64,000 nucleotides of DNA. Source: Marchantia polymorpha subsp. ruderalis. Lineage: Eukaryota; Streptophyta; Marchantiopsida; Marchantiales; Marchantiaceae. Numbering within the stretch: position 1 is the stretch's first letter; every line of letters begins with the position of its first letter. The DNA is taken from the NCBI GenBank assembly GCA_037833965.1, contig AP031352.1:31622501-31686500 (forward strand), written 5' to 3'. This document shows, one piece after another, positions 13,601 through 26,763 of the stretch. The position numbers and the translations under genes were made by a program. The notes under the pieces were generated by a model that was not told where the DNA came from, did not search any database, and worked only from the letters and a program-made list of their open reading frames with translations.

Positions 13601-15717
13601 AATGATGTAGGCAACCGACGTCTGTCCAGACAACATGCTCAAGGTGGTGTACAATCTGCTAACCGGAGGAAAAAGAGACATGGCTGAGAAGGGTAACGCA
13701 GGCTCTTAATAATAAAAGGCGGTGTGCAGTAGGAATTCTACGGATTTGGTATATGAGTCTTGAAGTTTCCAATACTGAAAGCATATGGAGTTCTTTAGGT
13801 GATTAGCGGAGCTCGTGAATATCGCTGTCAACCTTTGTAAGGTAACGGGTTGTCGGGCGGCGGTAGCTGTTGTGGCGCTCAACAACGCTATCAGACCGTA
13901 CGTTGCTTCCCTCACCTTCTACAACAATTGCACGTAGAAATCCAAGGAGCCTGGACCTCGGCCCTAGATGTCCAGTATACAGTGCTCGCCATGTAATGGA
14001 TTGTACATGCCTGCAACTTTCTGTGTACTTCGAAGTTCCATACCTCTGAAGCGATTGAAGTCAACCACGCTGTGCATATGACACATTGACAACGTAACTT
14101 CAGAAACATCTCGTCTGTGATCAGACTTCGCATAAAAACTACATCCCGGGTTTCATTTGAAGCAATCAAGATATGTACACAAGTACATAACAGTGTTTTA
14201 ATTCAGCCACAACACAAAGATGACGATATTTCTTAACAGGTCGCGAAAGCTTCTGAAAGAAATCGAGGGGATCTGCTTCATCCGTGCAATTGACACTGCC
14301 TACCATGTCCCTGTCCGAGGGAGGACAAGTTAGTCAACTAACAGTAAATATCCGCTTGAACCGCCAAAAAGTGCAGGCCAAATCTCGATTGCATTGACAA
14401 TGGAACAACCAACAATTTCTCACGACGGCGGTTTATTTAGTTGAAGAAGAATGTAATATGGGATATTAAGAAGGTTGTTCAACGTAGAAATCTTCGAATT
14501 AGAAATCAATTTAGTACGACATGTTTTCGTGCAGGCAGTCAAGACAACGCTCACGTCACCCGTTGTAAAGAGAAATTTGGCAAGACGAGAGGACACATTC
14601 AGGTCGAAGTTATGTATGTGGCTGATGGGACCCGTCAGATAGAAACGGAGAAAACAAGGACCTAAAATCCAGTCAAACGACCAGGAGCAATAGATTGTGG
14701 AACAACCTGCTCTGACGGTCAGAAGGCTCGGCGACAGCCACCAGAGGGACGTTAATCTACCTACAAGGGGCGAGACAATAAATGCTCATCATTCCCTTGA
14801 CGTAGAAGTAGCCTTCCTTGTGTTTACATTCCGGAATTCGGTATTCGATCGTCTTCGGGGAAAATCTTAGCGTGTAATTTCTAATCTGATGAACGCAACT
14901 GACACACTGACGAGAACTATCTTCGAAACTCCAGACAACGGCATAATGTGGTCCACAACATTTGCTATAGTTCGCACTGAATTACTTGAGCATGTGAAGA
15001 GGTGCAGGTTTTGAATCTCTAAGCACGTGGACACGAAGAAAATCTCAGCCCACAGACGGTTCAAGCGACTGTAGCACCAGCAGGTAATGAGACAATGATC
15101 GGTTACTCTTAAAGCTACCAGTGTAACGCTTTGAGATTGTAGCTCGATACATAACCGAAGAAAACTTACACTTTTTCTTACCGACGAACACTCCTCCAGA
15201 GACTTCTTATCGGATCCCGGCAAGTATATCAACTGCATTGGACCATTCAATCTTGGACCCAAACAGACATTATCTCGCGCTGGCAAGCGTCTCCAGAGCT
15301 AATTTAAGAGGTCATGGTCAGACCACCAGTTCGATTTTACGTGAGTTTCGGGGCAAATACCTTCACTACTGCTTGCTTCTCGTCAGCTTTAGCCTTCTTC
15401 TGTGAAACCTCGTGTCTTTTCTTCTCGATGTTCCTAATCCTCAGCTCCTGCTCAAACTCAAACAGTGACTTGCGAAGAGAGTTTCCTTTGTCGGGCAAGT
15501 GCAACGAAACGAGATGGGTTTTAAACCGCTTGATTTTGTCTTCGAGCTCATGTTGTGGCATTTTCTTATGCTTACGCTCAGCTGGAGGAAGCTCTTCAAA
15601 ATCATCATCAACTACAAATTCGAGCTGCGGAGGCTCTTCATCTACGTCCAAGTTGTCTACGAGCCTCATATCCAAAGGCTTGTTGCCATTGCCTCTACCA
15701 ATTCCGGCGTTCGCCAT
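4633..15717 (-). CDS. SUMO protease, OTS/ULP1D class (peptidase family C48)
   Basis: A cysteine protease expected to mature SUMO or remove it from substrates in the nucleus. Phased exons, 5' to 3': 15717-15361, 15232-15182, 10115-10055, 9817-9800, 9746-9667, 9493-9183, 9033-8973, 8748-8662, 8518-8391, 8169-7954, 7856-7754, 7374-7289, 7050-6916, 6237-6141, 5755-5639, 5382-5232, 5042-4633. Together they give 822 codons without a stop. The N-terminus carries the class marker LPDKG followed by a helical charged segment, as in Arabidopsis OTS1. The catalytic domain starts near residue 395. It has the family motifs FLNDTIIDFYIK, FFNSFFYKKLS, PIHDKFHWSL (His about 522), LHLDS (Asp about 548) and PQQDNESDCG (Cys about 607), then NWFKPSKAS. 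The 135-residue tail is acidic and Ser-rich. Catalytic exons are certain; exons 2-4 and the join from exon 1 to exon 3 are less so, and other small exons may lie in the 10.1-15.2 kb gap. Confidence 0.9.
10116..15181 (-). other. large presumed intron of the SUMO protease gene
   Basis: About 5 kb between the second and third modelled exons shows no recognisable protein family on either strand. Other introns of this gene are mostly 60-600 nt, so this gap is unusually long. It holds a short telomere-like stretch (TTTAGAGTTTAGGGTTTAG) near 12268-12286. It could hide unrecognised small exons. Confidence 0.4.
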
Positions 15718-18292
15718 CGAGAACCGTCCGAGAGTCCAATGCGCGCTTCCACGCACACGCTGGCACTAGCCCAAAAGCTATTCATACAACAAGACCGAAA
15801 TCGTCTGTACAACCGGGGCCGCAGAATTTCCGCCTCCCTGCCCTAATCAAGAAAAAATCGCCGCTGTAGTTCTGGCTGCACCGGCTCTCCACACCACCTG
15901 CACCTGCACCTCCCCCTTCCCACACCCCAATCCTCCTCCGCTTCATAATCCTCCCTCCCGACTCACTTACTTCTCCCTTCTTCCTCCGAGCACTTCCTCG
16001 TTGCGCCAACTCGCTGCTCACACTATTCTCACGCAAATGTCTGTCGTTCAGACGACGGAGAAAGCAAGCGCATGACCAAACTCATCGACGGTCCGATTTG
16101 CAGCACCGATGTTGGCTGCCCCTGCTGCTGCTGGACCAGACTCCCCATCGCATTCCGACGAGAGGATCCGCCCTCCCAGTGTTCGTTCTTCTACTCATGT
16201 AAAGCCCTCAGGCGCACACGCCCCCTGGATTCGTCGTCCTCGACGGCGTCTGCGCACATGTCTGCCCTGAAACTGCCATGACCGCTCCCGTCCTTCTTCT
16301 GGCTGCTTCCAGGCACCGGTGGGTAGCTCGAGCCCGGAACCACCGTACCCTCCGCTCCCCTCCCGCTGCAGTTACCGGTCGGCCGCTGGCTGTGCGAGAG
16401 TTGTCTGTAGCGGACAGTAAAAGCGATCCCTCTGCGACGAGTCCCGTGACGGTTGACCTTTTCTTTCACGACTCGACGATGTTCTTTGCGCTCGGGTCCC
16501 ACGGGGATCCCCACTCCTCGATCGACGCCCTCCGCGATCCAATGATGCCCACCCGCCGCCCCCACTCCTCCGCTCCTCCTCTCCCGACGCGGTGAGCCGC
16601 GCAGTTCAAATTCCACTTTCCCGGCCTCCTGCGCCGGGCCGAAAGCGCGGACGAGGCATTCGAACGAGGCCCGTCTCGAATCTCCACCACGTCAGAAACT
16701 CGCGCAAGTTCGAAATCCCTCCGGACTCGCCTTTGAATTGGCGGCTCGGTTCGGACTCCCGGGGCCTCGCACCCAAAACCTTCACCTACGTTCCAACGAA
16801 GGTAGATGGACCGTTGTCAATTCAAATTCGTTATCAATCACCTGAGAATCGCGGGTGCCGTACGGGTCATGAGCGAGCCACTCAGAGTGGCTGAAGGGCT
16901 TGTAACAGAAAAAGTCATCTTCGAGCTAAAATGGAAGATTTCGGTTTCTGCTTGGAAGTGATTTGATTATTGTCCGGAATTAGGTAGTAAAGTCCATCTT
17001 ATTATTTTGCAAATGATTTTGCTTCATTCGTGACTGTGGGACATATTCCAGCCATTGGGCGCGCCTGCATGGGCAATTTGGAACGGCCCAAAGTAGTTTG
17101 GCCACGTGAGAGAATGTCCATGTGTCGAGATTGATGACCTCGACGCTTGGCGGTCGCGCGACCCCGAGCTCTTCAGACGCCGGTCGCATGGACGCCGTCA
17201 GAATCGTCCGTCCGTGGAGGAAGCGGCGCGACGAGAGCCATGAGGACGAGGAGGAGGAGGAGACCGGCGCCGTTCACGGCCGGCGAACTCTCGGCCGGTA
17301 AAAGTTCCGAAAGGGTCATGAACAACGACCGGCCAGCGAGAGGAGGCCCGCAACGGGACAGGACGGCATGGAGCGGGGAGCGCTGCTGCGGCGTTGGCGG
17401 GCCTCACCACGGCGCTCTGACGCAGCGAGGGGGATGAGATGCAATTATGAAATCCTAGCTCGACATTCCGCTGCCCCGATAGCGAAGCGTGAGCTGAATC
17501 CGTATGCGGATTGCGGTGCGACGAATCTCTCTGCCTTCACTTTCACTCCTGCGCAGCTTGTTTTCCCACCTGCCTGCCTGCTGGCTCTGTGTCTCTCTCA
17601 GGTGGCAACGAGGCGACATTGCTCTCGCTCTGTTCTGTTCTGCCCTCGCGTTAGTTGGTCGGTTCGGTCCGTCAGGAGTTGCGACTCGGGTGCGTCTGTC
17701 GCTCTGTCTGGCTGCCTGCTTGTCTCTTGATTGTGCAGTCGACGGGTCGAGTTGACTGGATTTTGTGATTCGTGATGTGACAATTCAGCTGGCTTTCCAG
17801 CGGCGTCTCTCCGTGGGATTGGGATTGGTATCAGGATTGCAAGCGTGTCGTGCAGTGACGCATGACGCTGATGTATGGGATCCGAAGGTGGTCAGTAGCC
17901 TACTTGTTGAACTGTGCAATGTCCTGCTTGTTCTTCGTATTTGGCGGCGATTTATCCGTTTCGGATCTATGGCAGCTTGTGATTGGGCTCCGAGAGTTTT
18001 GTGAGAGTCAACTGTGGATGAGGCGAGCTTTTCGAATGACCGGGGGAAACGGTGAGGATCAGCTTCTCACGTCGTCGTCGGAGTCTTGGGGCCTTGGAGC
18101 TAATAATTGTTGGTTGTGTTGTGGCATCCGAGCAGGTTGCGTGCGTCTCTGCGCTGTGGATAGACGCAAGCTGGGATCTGAGGACGACTGTATCTTCGGT
18201 GGATTGTAGAATTGAGGGGTCCGAACAAATTTTCCTCAACAGCAGGAGCAGTCTTGGACCGTAGGCCTGGGAGGGTTGTATATTACCTTCTG
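15718..18292. promoter_or_regulatory. divergent promoter region between the SUMO protease and RimP-like genes
   Basis: The two genes point away from each other across about 2.6 kb. The middle part, about 15.9-17.4 kb, is strikingly GC-rich, and 17.5-17.7 kb is rich in CT runs typical of plant transcription starts. The overlapping open frames here on both strands look like by-products of high GC. No TATA box stands out. The exact start sites are not visible. Confidence 0.5.
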
Positions 18293-21200
18293 ATGCAAGG
18301 ATCTTTCGCGCTACCCCAGCGCCTTTCGCAGCAGTCCCTGACTGTCGTGCACTCTTCCAGAAGCTTTGCTCCTGAGCTGGGTGGTGCATTTCGCATTTGT
18401 CAGTTGCAACCTTTTCTCGATTGCAACGCAGTAGGAGACCACGACCGTCGGTACTTTCCGAGCGGGAGAATTGCATCTTCGAAAGTCACTGATATAGTGA
18501 ATGAGTTCTACCCCGGTAGCCGCGTAAGGGGGCGGGGTTTATCGCTTGCGGATTACGCAGGGTTCAGAAGGATGAGGGGAAAATTGTTTGCAAGTCTTGC
18601 TTCTTGTTCTTACCCCACTTCCATGAGTCCGTCTGTTTCACACCGGGTTATCTCGATTAACGGGCAGACTCTGGATCACAGCTCATGGAAAAGCTTAGTA
18701 TCGGGGATTCCTGGGCCCTTCCGACACAATCCTGCCCTTCCATGGTACAGCGTTCCGTCTGGGGCTCTCAGAGGATTGAAGACTAAACAGTTTGGATCCA
18801 TTTCCAGTAAAAAAACAGGGCAGGATGTATTGGCAAGAGATAGTGACAAAGGTTCGGAGAAGAAGTGGTATCCTAAGAACGCCACGTTGGAGAAAGATTC
18901 AATTGCGGCTCTATACAGCTCGGACAGCGACAGTGGTGATGAAATGGAGAAGAATGAGAAGCTTTATGGCAAAGCCGATACAGGTTTTGATTATGATTCT
19001 GGTAGTGAGAGCGATGACGACGAAGAAGACACGAAGAAACAGAAGAATCAAAAGAAGATGAGAGATATGGAGGAGGAGGATTCTGAAAGTGACAGTGACG
19101 ACGATGAGAGGGAGCTAAAGATGTCGAAGAAGAACAAGATGAAGGAGAAGGTAGAAGTGATAGGAATGTGCGAGGAGCATTCTGAGAGTGACAGCGACGA
19201 CGAGGAGGAGTTGAAGAAGAAGAAGAGTATGTCTAAGGGGACGGTAGAAGTAGTCGGAATGTGTGAGGAGGATTCAGACAGTGACAGTGAAGATGATGAA
19301 GAGAAGGAAATGAGGAAGAAGATGAAGGCCGATGAGAAGGAACTAAAGAAGCAGGCTAAGAAAGAGAAGAAGGAATTGAAAGCAATGAAGAAATTGGAGG
19401 AAGATACTGACGTCGAGGATAGAGATAAGAAGAAGAAGCGAGCTGGCAAATCTCATGAAGATTCCCGGATTTTCGAAAGCAATCATGAGCACGATTCTTC
19501 GTTCTCGAAGGGCAAGGTACAAGTAGCAGAGATGGAAGAGCGAGATTCAAGCTCTGATAGTGAGCATGATGGAGACGTGGATGATATCGTCGAAGTGGTT
19601 TCTGATACCCTGAATGTGGATGAATTGGAAGAGGAGGAATTCGAGCTGGTCGGAGACGATGATCTAGTTGAAGGTACGATGCAATGAAGTAATTTCAGCA
19701 AATGTCTCTGAAATTGGTTGATAAGCCCTCTTAGACCATGCTGTGATGCTTTTTTTGTGGATTTGATTTTTTGATCTATCCGATAGCTAAAGAAAGTCCA
19801 GCTTCAGACCTTTTTTCCACTAACATGCCGCGTTCACCTTGCCCAAGAGTCCGATTCCTACAAGTCCTCAAATCACGAGTTACGTTGCGACTTGTATGTA
19901 GCGTTCTAGACTTTTCGGGACCGACAGGTTATATAACTTGTTCACGTGATATTTTTTAGCAGCAGTGTTAGACTGTAGTTCAAGAAGCACTTATAGACTT
20001 TCTGATTCGCTTGTGACTAACTTTGGACAGAGGCAGAGAACGAAATCGAAGATTACTTTGAAGAATTTGAGGACGAAGATCTAGATGACGACTTTTGGGA
20101 GGAAGAGGAAGGAGAAGCTAAGGTACTCTGATCTCCTTTCTATCCTCTGCTTTGTTCTTCCTGGTTTGAGGAAGAAAGTGAAAGCTATGAACCTCCATTG
20201 GCATCCGTGGTGTAAGGATGATGGGAATCATCTCAAGCTCATGTATACTTCCATGTATATACGATCTCTGTTTTTATGTTTTGCGTAGAAGCTGGATTTG
20301 CATTATCTTACCAAGTACATGCGTAGTGATTTGGATCAAGTAAACTTGAAAATGAGTAGCTTACCAAGAAATGCAAATCACTGGTATCCTAAATGTTTAT
20401 CTTCAGGTTGGTGATGGCGGAGACGGAGGAGGAGTAGTACTTGGTGAGACTCAGTGGGGAAGTAAAGCCTTAGAGTTAGCCGAGGAAGTGGTGAGAGAGA
20501 TGGGAACGGACTTTTCCATTTTCGCCTTCAAAGCATCTACAGATGGCCTCGTACGAGTTCGTCTTGACAAGCTTTCTGATCAGTAAGTTCTGGATATCTG
20601 GCACACTAAACTATGTTCTGATTTTCATCGTTGCAAGATCTTGTGACTTTGAGCGTAGAACTGGAAATTGAGATGAAATTGTGAAAACTGCTTTCTCTTA
20701 TCTGAAGTTGCTGACAAGTATGAAGGCTTGTGAAGCCTGAACATATGTTGTTAGGGGGTTTTACCTTGTTGTGGTAAAACTTCATCTGTTTATCTGTCAC
20801 CTAAAAGTTTGTCTTATGTGTCCTGCGTATTGTCCTTTACCTTCTTCAACTGGATCGCTCTTTATTCTCTTGCCCTCTTTTGCAAACAATTAGAGTCGAC
20901 CCACGCGCTTGTAGCAGAATGGTACGAGCATTTAAGATAGTGAGAACGATATCTGGAGTTGAGAGTAGGTCTCAGTCGATAATGGCCCGCAATGTTATTG
21001 ATTCTCGTTCCTTACACGGTATGTAAAAATGTTGCTGAGAGGTGTAAAAGACGTATATTTATCTGTCTGAAGGGCTCAATATGAAGCATGCTTCCATCTC
21101 AGGATGGATGAAGTAAACTGCTGTACCTCTTCTGCTCTAAAGGTCTAGAAACTCACACGCTACTGGCGGCCACTCACCATCCACTCCAACTTTGAATCTA

Positions 21201-22029
21201 GTGGTGATTTTGATTCAACCTTCTTTGTTCTGTCTTTGAGTAAAGCCATTTGGGGCCATCCAATCGACAGAATATATGGAGCTGACGAGATCGGGGTTCT
21301 TCATTGGATTGATTTGACGTTATTTATTCAAATCTTGTAGATACGGCTCTCCTACGATGACTGACATAGAGAAGTTCTCAAGAAAGTACAGCGAGGTGTT
21401 GGACAATTCGGGACTCATTCCACAAAGTGTGGCTGTGGAGGTATGGTTCTTTCTTCGTTTCTGTTACAGAGTAAAACTAAAGTTGTCCTGTATCAGCTTG
21501 CAAGCAGTACTCTAGCTTATGGTATGTCGGTCGTTTCTGTTATGGATAGATTGACGAAAGCTTTTACTAAACTTAGGACTTACATAGCATACTGTTGCAA
21601 CAGTATTGTACAATAGAGAAGATTGATCAACAAGTTGTTGAAGCTCACTGATTGTGCTGCTATATTACCATTTGAGTGTCTGGTCAGTAAGTTTTTCTGA
21701 AGATCATTACTCCCTTCTACTTCGGTCAGGTTTCGTCCCCAGGCGCAGAGCGAATGGTAAAAGTTCCAGATGATTTGGAACGGTTCAAGCAGTTGCCTAT
21801 GTATGTACAATACTTGGAAGGCGAAAGTGTTAGTGAGGAAAAGGATGGTGTCCTGGAGCTGGAATCTCTAGACCCCGAATCTGGGATGACGGTCTGGAAA
21901 CTTGCTAATGTGAAGTTCAATCGAGAGCAGTCAGGGAAGGGTCGCCCGTTTAATAGCAAGCAGAGGAAGTGGAGAGCCCATGTTCCCGTGAATGCCCTCA
22001 AGTTAGTTAGACTTCACCTAGATGTGTAG
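18293..22029 (+). CDS. RimP-like ribosome maturation protein (UPF0090/DUF150) with acidic repeat N-terminal half
   Basis: Five exons, 18293-19673, 20031-20122, 20407-20582, 21341-21440 and 21730-22029, join in phase to 682 aa. The last 170 or so residues are the RimP fold: an ALELAEEVVREMG start, a central VRVRLDKL strand, the TDIEKFSRKYSEVLD helix and the hallmark EVSSPG (about 582-587), then an Lsm-like C-terminal segment ending LVRLHLDV. Bacterial RimP helps assemble the 30S subunit, and plants have organellar homologues. The first 60 or so residues are rich in Ser and Arg with few acidic residues, which fits a chloroplast or mitochondrial transit peptide. Residues about 215-490 are highly charged, with repeated SDSDDD/KKK blocks. 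I took the ATG at 18293 because it opens the transit-like stretch; the frame is open a little further upstream. Family assignment is strong, targeting is inferred. Confidence 0.88.
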
Positions 22030-24332
22030 TATTATCCTTCAAAATATAAGCAAGATGTAGATATCTCTCTCGAGCATAGATGTAAGTATCTTGTTTCGAA
22101 GTACCATGTTGGACGTTTATGTGTTACAAAGTAACTAGATTGAGTTTCTTTCACAAGGTATGTACGGCTCTCAGTAGTATTCAAAATCTAATAGACGTGA
22201 GTGGTCTTTCAAGTATCTTAGTCCATTGTATTGTTAATTATCTCGGCTATCCATGTCCATTCTGATCGGTCGTGGACTGAAATTTACGCCTTTTTAACTT
22301 CTAAGTTGTCAACTATACTTTTCTTGTAAACATGTCTTGTCTCGTCGTCTAGAATATTCTAGACTTGGCGTATCGATCCGATCTGTTCATTTGCTGTGGA
22401 GACATAGATTGCGTTTGTCACCTCTTGTAACAGTTGCTCGCCTATTTTGGAGTTTTGAAGATCACACTGGTCTTGGATGTGAAGATGCCTCATCTACCGA
22501 AACAGTTGAAGGTTGTTGGCGAGGTGTCGACTTCAGAGAATCTTTTCTTCCATATATTTAGTCGTTTCGCTGAGCTATTTCTATGAGCTGCTTCAGATGT
22601 ACAGGATGTGGAAGCTCGCTGTGTCTGTTAGATTTCTATACGATAATGACTCGTTTGAATCGCGATTGTGTTTCTGAGACAATAAACAGGCCGTTTCTAT
22701 CTTGTGAGGCGGAGTTCAGTTCTGAAGATTTGACAGGAAATAACAATGTTGAATACGTGTCGTCGTGCACTCTATAGCTCCATTAGTGTTTGTGAGATTT
22801 TGCACATCCGTGGACCAAAATCACGCAGTTCTGCAATGATTTATGACGTTTGGAACTTTGCAGAGTTTGCTGGACATTGATCGAATTAATAAATCACTGT
22901 CTTGGTGACTAGGCACCTGCTGGGGATTGCATGGCCTTCCAGACGATGTGCATCCTATATTATTTCACTGTCCTCGAAGCTGTCCCCAGAAGCACCAACT
23001 TCCTTACTTCAGTTTGCAGTTTCTAGTTAGACGGCGGTAAGGAACCAATTTTCGACAGCTCAAATACAAGTATAGCAAGAGAAGACGATTTTCCTTCTTT
23101 TCACCAATACTCGAAACTGGAAGAAGCCAAAAATCTACACGGTTTACATACTGGGCAATCACTCTCATTCTACTGCATATAAACTCAACCAACGCTTACA
23201 CTTGGTTGGAAACTTATCGTCCAAAAGCTTCGTCTCTATTGCTGTTAGGAAAATTGCGTTAGTACGTGGGGATAATATCGTCATAGACCAGGTGCTCGAG
23301 AATCTGGGAAAGTTTTGGAGGGTCTGTAACAGAGTTGTTTGTCATCAAGACCAACGAGTGAGTGAGATGAAGCCGGGCCACTTAAATGAACCTGGCCCCA
23401 CGTCCAACCGCTAACATTACCTACTTGATTTTTATTTCCTTTCGACTTTAGACCTGAGGATCTGCTCGGGTCTGTTCCTTGCTATTTATCTATTCATGCG
23501 CCGATCCATCATTAAGAGCAAGTCTCAGCATCAGGATTATGGCCAACACGAGTGGCGAGGGGAACCGGATAAGGTCATATCATTTTCATTCTGGATGCGA
23601 AGCCAGTATATCATTCTGTAGAACTACTAACTGGGCGCATGTGTCAACTTGAGCGATGATGCTAACTTAGGGCCTAAGCAACGATTGGCCTCCGACAGCT
23701 TTTAATGCTCGCAGCGTTGTGTGAGTAAAGTGCTTCCTTCATTTTAACCTTGTGAGGAGGGCAAGGAACAAGCGAAAAAGTCGTGGCTCGAGATTCAACC
23801 TTCAGGTTAGGAATGTGAAGATTGGTCACCTACTGTCAGATGCCGGAGCCGATGAGCTCAGTAAGCGGACAGTAAATGATAATTTCTTCGCGACAAAAGG
23901 ACCACTGTCAAAATCTCGAACGTGCAAAAAATCTCAGATCCGGTTTATTGTGTGCGCAGAGCCTTGTCCGTCCTGCAAGAAAAGCTCCAGATAGATGAAA
24001 GCCACTCCCTTCGATCTTTCAAGGAGCACATGCACTCTGCTCTTCTCGATGTATGCGAATTCTCCCAAATGCAAGCCCCAGCTTTCCCTCCTTGGACTAA
24101 CTTCCCACTTCTTACCACTCCCGATTCTGCAAGAATCAGCAGCCTGAAAAAATCCCATCTGATGGAAACTATTTTGCAGATCAACTCCTTTCCTCGTTAC
24201 GGGAAATTGATCCAGAAAGCATGCCAAAAAGTGAATTGAGGTCACGGGGATTGAGGTCCTTTCGATTCCTCCGTATATTCAATCAACATATTACTTCATG
24301 TTTTAGTATCTCTTCAAGTCATCCGGTTCTTC

Positions 24333-24360
24333 AATTGAGCATAATTTTTAATGCTCAATT
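24333..24360. repeat. 10-bp perfect hairpin
   Basis: AATTGAGCAT at 24333-24342 faces its exact reverse complement at 24351-24360 across an 8-nt AT loop. Origin unknown. Confidence 0.65.
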
Positions 24361-25637
24361 TAGTGCTTTTTACTGGAGTTGATGGAAGTTTATCTGAAGA
24401 AAATACAATTTTCAGAAGTCCAACATAGGTTTTGTCTCGTTATAATATAGTGAAACGTCAATATATAATAAAGCGTATCCTAAAGGCCTCGATTAAAAAG
24501 TAACGATGCTTCTTATTAAAAGAAAATAAAAGAACTTTACAAGATGAGAGTATTTAGCGATGGAAACTGCAGCTCTTTATAAATAAACATTGAATTAAAT
24601 TATTCAGATGGATACTACACTTTTGAAAAAAAAAACTAGAATTATGGATTTAGAATAAATAAACTCCACCCTAAGTACTTACATGACCGCCACGTGTCCT
24701 GTTCTGCAGTTATAGCGATTAGTGATCTCCGCCAAGTAGGTATACACAGACGAAAGGGACGGAATTGTACACACTTCCTCTGACCATCCGGCTCCATTTC
24801 ACCTGGTGCCTACATTGGGGCTACTTACGATGTTGGGGTCGACCGTCCGTAGTTAAATGCTTACCGAGTACGAAGAAGAATAACCTTAGGGATAGGAGGA
24901 CCCCATCAACAGTACGTAGCTACCACATGTCCAAATTGACTCGAACTCTCGTCGTAGTGCACATTTGTGGCGACATTGTGCTACCAATTACAACGTAAAG
25001 CCTTCCCTGCTGTCCCTTTCGCCTTCGCCATTGTCACCGTCAATTTACATTGAGACCCTTTTCTTCAGCAGACTTGGACCATCAATTGTACGGCCACATC
25101 ATGCATCACCAACATAGGAAACGGGGCTTCTGTACACGACACGACTCTGTCAGAAACCAGTTACATAGTTTTTACAAGTGGATGGACTCAGTACGTATTC
25201 GATTTCATAGAGTGAATGAGTTAATGGGTTGCTTCGCTATGGGACTTTTGAAATGCCATTGTCTTTCGTGAACCCTAACCAGCAACTCCGTCGGCAATAG
25301 ACAATCGCCATATTTTTATTGAGATGATATTATAGAACCATCGATACTATTCTGTCACTCTTTTTAAGTCAAAGTAAAACAAATTGGTTAAGGACGACAT
25401 CAGGTCAAGTACCTGAGTATCGAATGAAATTCCAAGAAAAAATTTTTCAAACATAATCGAAACCGAATCGTATCAATTTCTGCTACAGTTCTAAATAACT
25501 ACTTTCAGTATTTTGTATCGAGCGACCGAGGACGTACACAAGGCATTTAAACACATGCGGGGAGAAGTATATGGCCATACAGAATTGCCTAACGTATCGC
25601 TATATAATTATTAAATACCAGGATTACGATTAACACT

Positions 25638-26013
25638 AAATTATGATCAATATTGTACTCTTTTATGGTCACTCTCCCTAAGTCAACAATTGAATGGTTC
25701 TATATACAATTGGCATATATCATTGAGATGACATTATATCAATGCAAAATTTTTCTTTAAAATCGAAGTCTCAGAACCCATAACTTCGGTTTGCACCAAA
25801 ACCTTTTGTATTCCACCAGATATTTGAAGTAGTAAACCTACTTCAGTATATGAAGAGCAAAATAGTGTACCATAAAACATAGACTTGGATTATACAAATT
25901 AATTTTGCATTGATATAATTTCATCTCAACAATATATAGTGTTGAAAGCACCATTAATGTTTTGACATAGGGAGAGTGACTCTAAAGGAGTACAGTATTG
26001 ATCATAAATTATT
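25638..26013. repeat. imperfect long inverted repeat, MITE or foldback-like
   Basis: The left arm 25638-25751 and right arm 25901-26013 are reverse complements with scattered mismatches. Shared blocks include ATGATCAATA, GTCACTCTCCCTA, GAGATGA and TATATCAATGCAAAATT. The spacer is about 150 nt. A rearranged third copy of the GAGATGATATTATA and GTCACTC...AAGTCAA blocks lies at about 25317-25371. There is no coding capacity, so a non-autonomous DNA transposon is the best guess. Confidence 0.6.
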
Positions 26014-26534
26014 ACCAGGCCTCTCTATATAGGGCGTATGTTCCATATCTCAACAAAATAAGGATAATTCTCAAATCGAAATACGGAATATAGGGAACTT
26101 GATAGTTTTGGCCGAATATTGACCTAAACTCTAATGTTTTCGGCTGAATTTGTCGGCAATGTTATACACCTTCGAGAGAAATGGGTGTTATCTTTGATCT
26201 CTGAATATACTTTCCCATTTTAGCATGGAGAAATCACTCTGCCCACCATTGAAGTGTTCGAAAATTGTCAAACTAATCTTACGAAAAACTCCATGAGTTG
26301 AAGAAATCTTTTCTTACAACCTGGAATCAGAGTTTCCGGTCAACAGATTTTTGTGAACCGAGAACATCAATTTCGTAATGTTATGGGTTCACTATTTTAT
26401 CTATTTATTTTTGTTTCCAAGAAAGTTTGAGACTATCTTGATACTTTAGAACTAGTTAGAAACTTTACAAGTTACTGAGGTAACAAGGAAACAAAATACT
26501 AGAACTTGCTTGGTTGACCTCATCAGATGTCGCT

Positions 26535-26763
26535 GCAAAGTTTTAGTCGAGTACTCAGTTAGTTTGTTCAGTAAAGTCACCGAGATGAACAAAGAAATTG
26601 TCACAAACGATCACAGCAAAGATTTAGCTGAATATTTACGATTGTTTCTCTAATAAAATCACCTAGATCAACAAAGATATTGTCAAAAACGGTCACTCCA
26701 AAATTTTAGTTGAGTGACTCCTTTAGCTTCTCCTTTAGTAAAGAAACCTAGACAACAAAGACT
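26535..26763. repeat. degenerate tandem repeat, about 82-bp period, three copies
   Basis: Units begin at about 26535, 26616 and 26698 with the shared pattern (g/c)CAAA(g/a)(a/t)TTTAGT. Later in each unit come AGTAAAGTCACC-like and GATCAACAAAGA-like blocks. The last unit is cut short. Confidence 0.6.

Noticed and set aside
16191-16616. Overlapping open frames on both strands in GC-rich promoter DNA
   Set aside because: High GC lowers stop frequency, and no domain or splice pattern supports coding.
23752-24239. Two overlapping plus-strand open frames (80 and 105 codons)
   Set aside because: The composition looks somewhat protein-like, but there is no recognisable family, no clear splice context and no neighbour logic.
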